5,022 nt of DNA, taken from assembly GCA_026394745.1 (NCBI GenBank), contig JAPKXP010000042.1, positions 1 to 5,022 of the forward strand, written 5' to 3'. The notes below the pieces were generated by a model. That model saw nothing but the letters and a program-made list of their open reading frames with translations, searched no databases and had not been told where the DNA came from. Each line of letters starts with the position of its first letter. The first letter of the stretch is position 1. The DNA is from Candidatus Altarchaeota archaeon (GTDB lineage Archaea; Altiarchaeota; Altiarchaeia; IMC4; SCGC-AAA252-I15). A program made the translations under genes and the position numbers. Shown one piece after another: positions 4,155 through 5,022 of the stretch.

Positions 4155-5022
4155 ATTTGAATATCTGCTCTGCTTTAGGCAGGGCGTTCCTGAATTCCTT
4201 CAGGCTTTCATCCGCTAGAATCGATTCGACAAGCTGTCTTGAAGTCGTATTCCCCATCCTCTGTAATGTTTTAGGCACCAGGTAGTCGCAGCCCACCCAC
4301 CCGTACCTCTGGCGTCCGATGGTATCCCCCCCGACTGCAAATGACTCGGCTAAATCCTCCCTCAGGGACTCTAGCGTCTCCGGCCTGCTTATCCTGTCGT
4401 ACTCGGCCCTCAAGCCCCTGAGGTAAGACACCGTTATCAAGCGTAGTTCGTCGGCGTCGGCTCCATGCTGCGCGCATCTCTTCACAAGTCCGGAAAGCCA
4501 TTTTGCGTACTCTGGCGTGAATTTCTTGTATGTGGAGGTGACGTCTCCTAGTATGCTGCTGAAGTCGGCGACTATCAAGTCGTTTGGCATCGCCGCCGGG
4601 TCGTTTAGGTTCCTGTCGAACTGTATTATCTCGTCGCCGTCGCCGTACATGACTTTGCCGGTGGACGGGTTGGCCCTGCCGAGCGCAAAGTTCGCCGCTG
4701 CTTCCACACCCATCAAGTAAGCGACTGTCGGCGCGACTCCCTGCCTGGTCATTATCCTGTCGTCGATCTTGTCTACAGCTACTCCTCCGACATAGGATCT
4801 GTTGAAGAAGACTACGTCAATCTCTCCGACGCCTTTCATCTCCTCCTTGGTGTGTATTACGTCAAGCCGTGCGGTGCTGAAGCCGAATGCTATCTTCGTG
4901 TTGTACCGGTTCAGTACGAACTGGCAGTATTCCTCTGCTAACTTGCGTGCTTCATCATGCGAAAGCTTCCTCCCTTCTCCGACCAGGTATACTCCTTCCA
5001 CCCCCGTAAGGTAGTCTCTCTC
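4153..5022 (-). CDS. Unassigned soluble protein, C-terminal 289 residues, open at window edge
   Basis: The reading frame stays open to the right edge (first visible residues ERDYLTGVEG), so the true start is outside; the GTG at 5001 is probably internal. I do not recognise the family. Counting from the first visible residue, features are: a helical, charged region (about 18-50); strands IDVVFFN and VGGVAVD (about 68-85); GDGDEIIQFD at 127-136; LIVADFSS at 149-156; then mostly helical sequence with DADELRLITVSYLRGLRAEYDRIS in the middle, a Gly/Trp-containing patch (RQRYGWVGCDYLVPKTL) and a charged helical end. There is no signal peptide or membrane segment in the visible part, so it is probably cytosolic. 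An acidic strand followed about 15-20 residues later by a hydrophobic strand ending in ADF is faintly like the catalytic and metal-binding segments of kinase-like phosphotransferases, but this is too weak to assign. It is convergent with asd; its upstream context is unseen. Confidence 0.8.
   Translation of the reverse strand, partial: ERDYLTGVEGVYLVGEGRKLSHDEARKLAEEYCQFVLNRYNTKIAFGFSTARLDVIHTKEEMKGVGEIDVVFFNRSYVGGVAVDKIDDRIMTRQGVAPTVAYLMGVEAAANFALGRANPSTGKVMYGDGDEIIQFDRNLNDPAAMPNDLIVADFSSILGDVTSTYKKFTPEYAKWLSGLVKRCAQHGADADELRLITVSYLRGLRAEYDRISRPETLESLREDLAESFAVGGDTIGRQRYGWVGCDYLVPKTLQRMGNTTSRQLVESILADESLKEFRNALPKAEQIFK

Overview
The window is archaeal. Four things show this: an archaeal/eukaryotic-type ribosomal stalk protein P1/L12 at the left edge, an aspartate-semialdehyde dehydrogenase of the archaeal/fungal type, TATA-box promoters at leaderless spacing, and two surface proteins with signal peptides, many N-glycosylation sequons and C-terminal membrane anchors. 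I cannot name the lineage. Thr/Ser-rich stalks on Cys-rich membrane proteins would fit a DPANN-like or other poorly described archaeon, but that is a guess.

Layout, left to right: (1) the 5' half of rpl12 (minus, cut by the left edge) with its Shine-Dalgarno site and promoter; (2) about 270 bp with no convincing protein gene, holding a dense set of perfect hairpins that I read as an undescribed structured RNA, probably plus strand from about 236 to 411 or further; (3) a DJ-1/PfpI-family gene (minus); (4) a 79-bp divergent promoter region; (5) a small Cys-rich, Ser/Thr-rich surface protein (plus); (6) after only 5 bp, convergently, a 404-residue beta-sandwich surface glycoprotein (minus); (7) a 93-bp divergent region with two promoters of leaderless type; (8) asd (plus); (9) a strong T-rich terminator; (10) a soluble protein of unknown function (minus), open at the right edge.

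If the RNA is on the plus strand, every adjacent pair of genes is in opposite orientation, so no multi-gene operon is visible. Each gene appears to have its own promoter, and termination signals lie in or against the 3' ends of convergent neighbours. The genes are functionally mixed: translation, amino-acid biosynthesis (Lys/Thr/Met branch), possible stress or quality control, and cell surface. Only the two surface proteins look like possible partners, sharing topology and a convergent layout.

I found no CRISPR array, tRNA, rRNA, mobile element or obvious defence system. The best candidate for something undescribed is the structured RNA next to rpl12, followed by the Cys-rich stalked surface protein and the unassigned right-edge protein.
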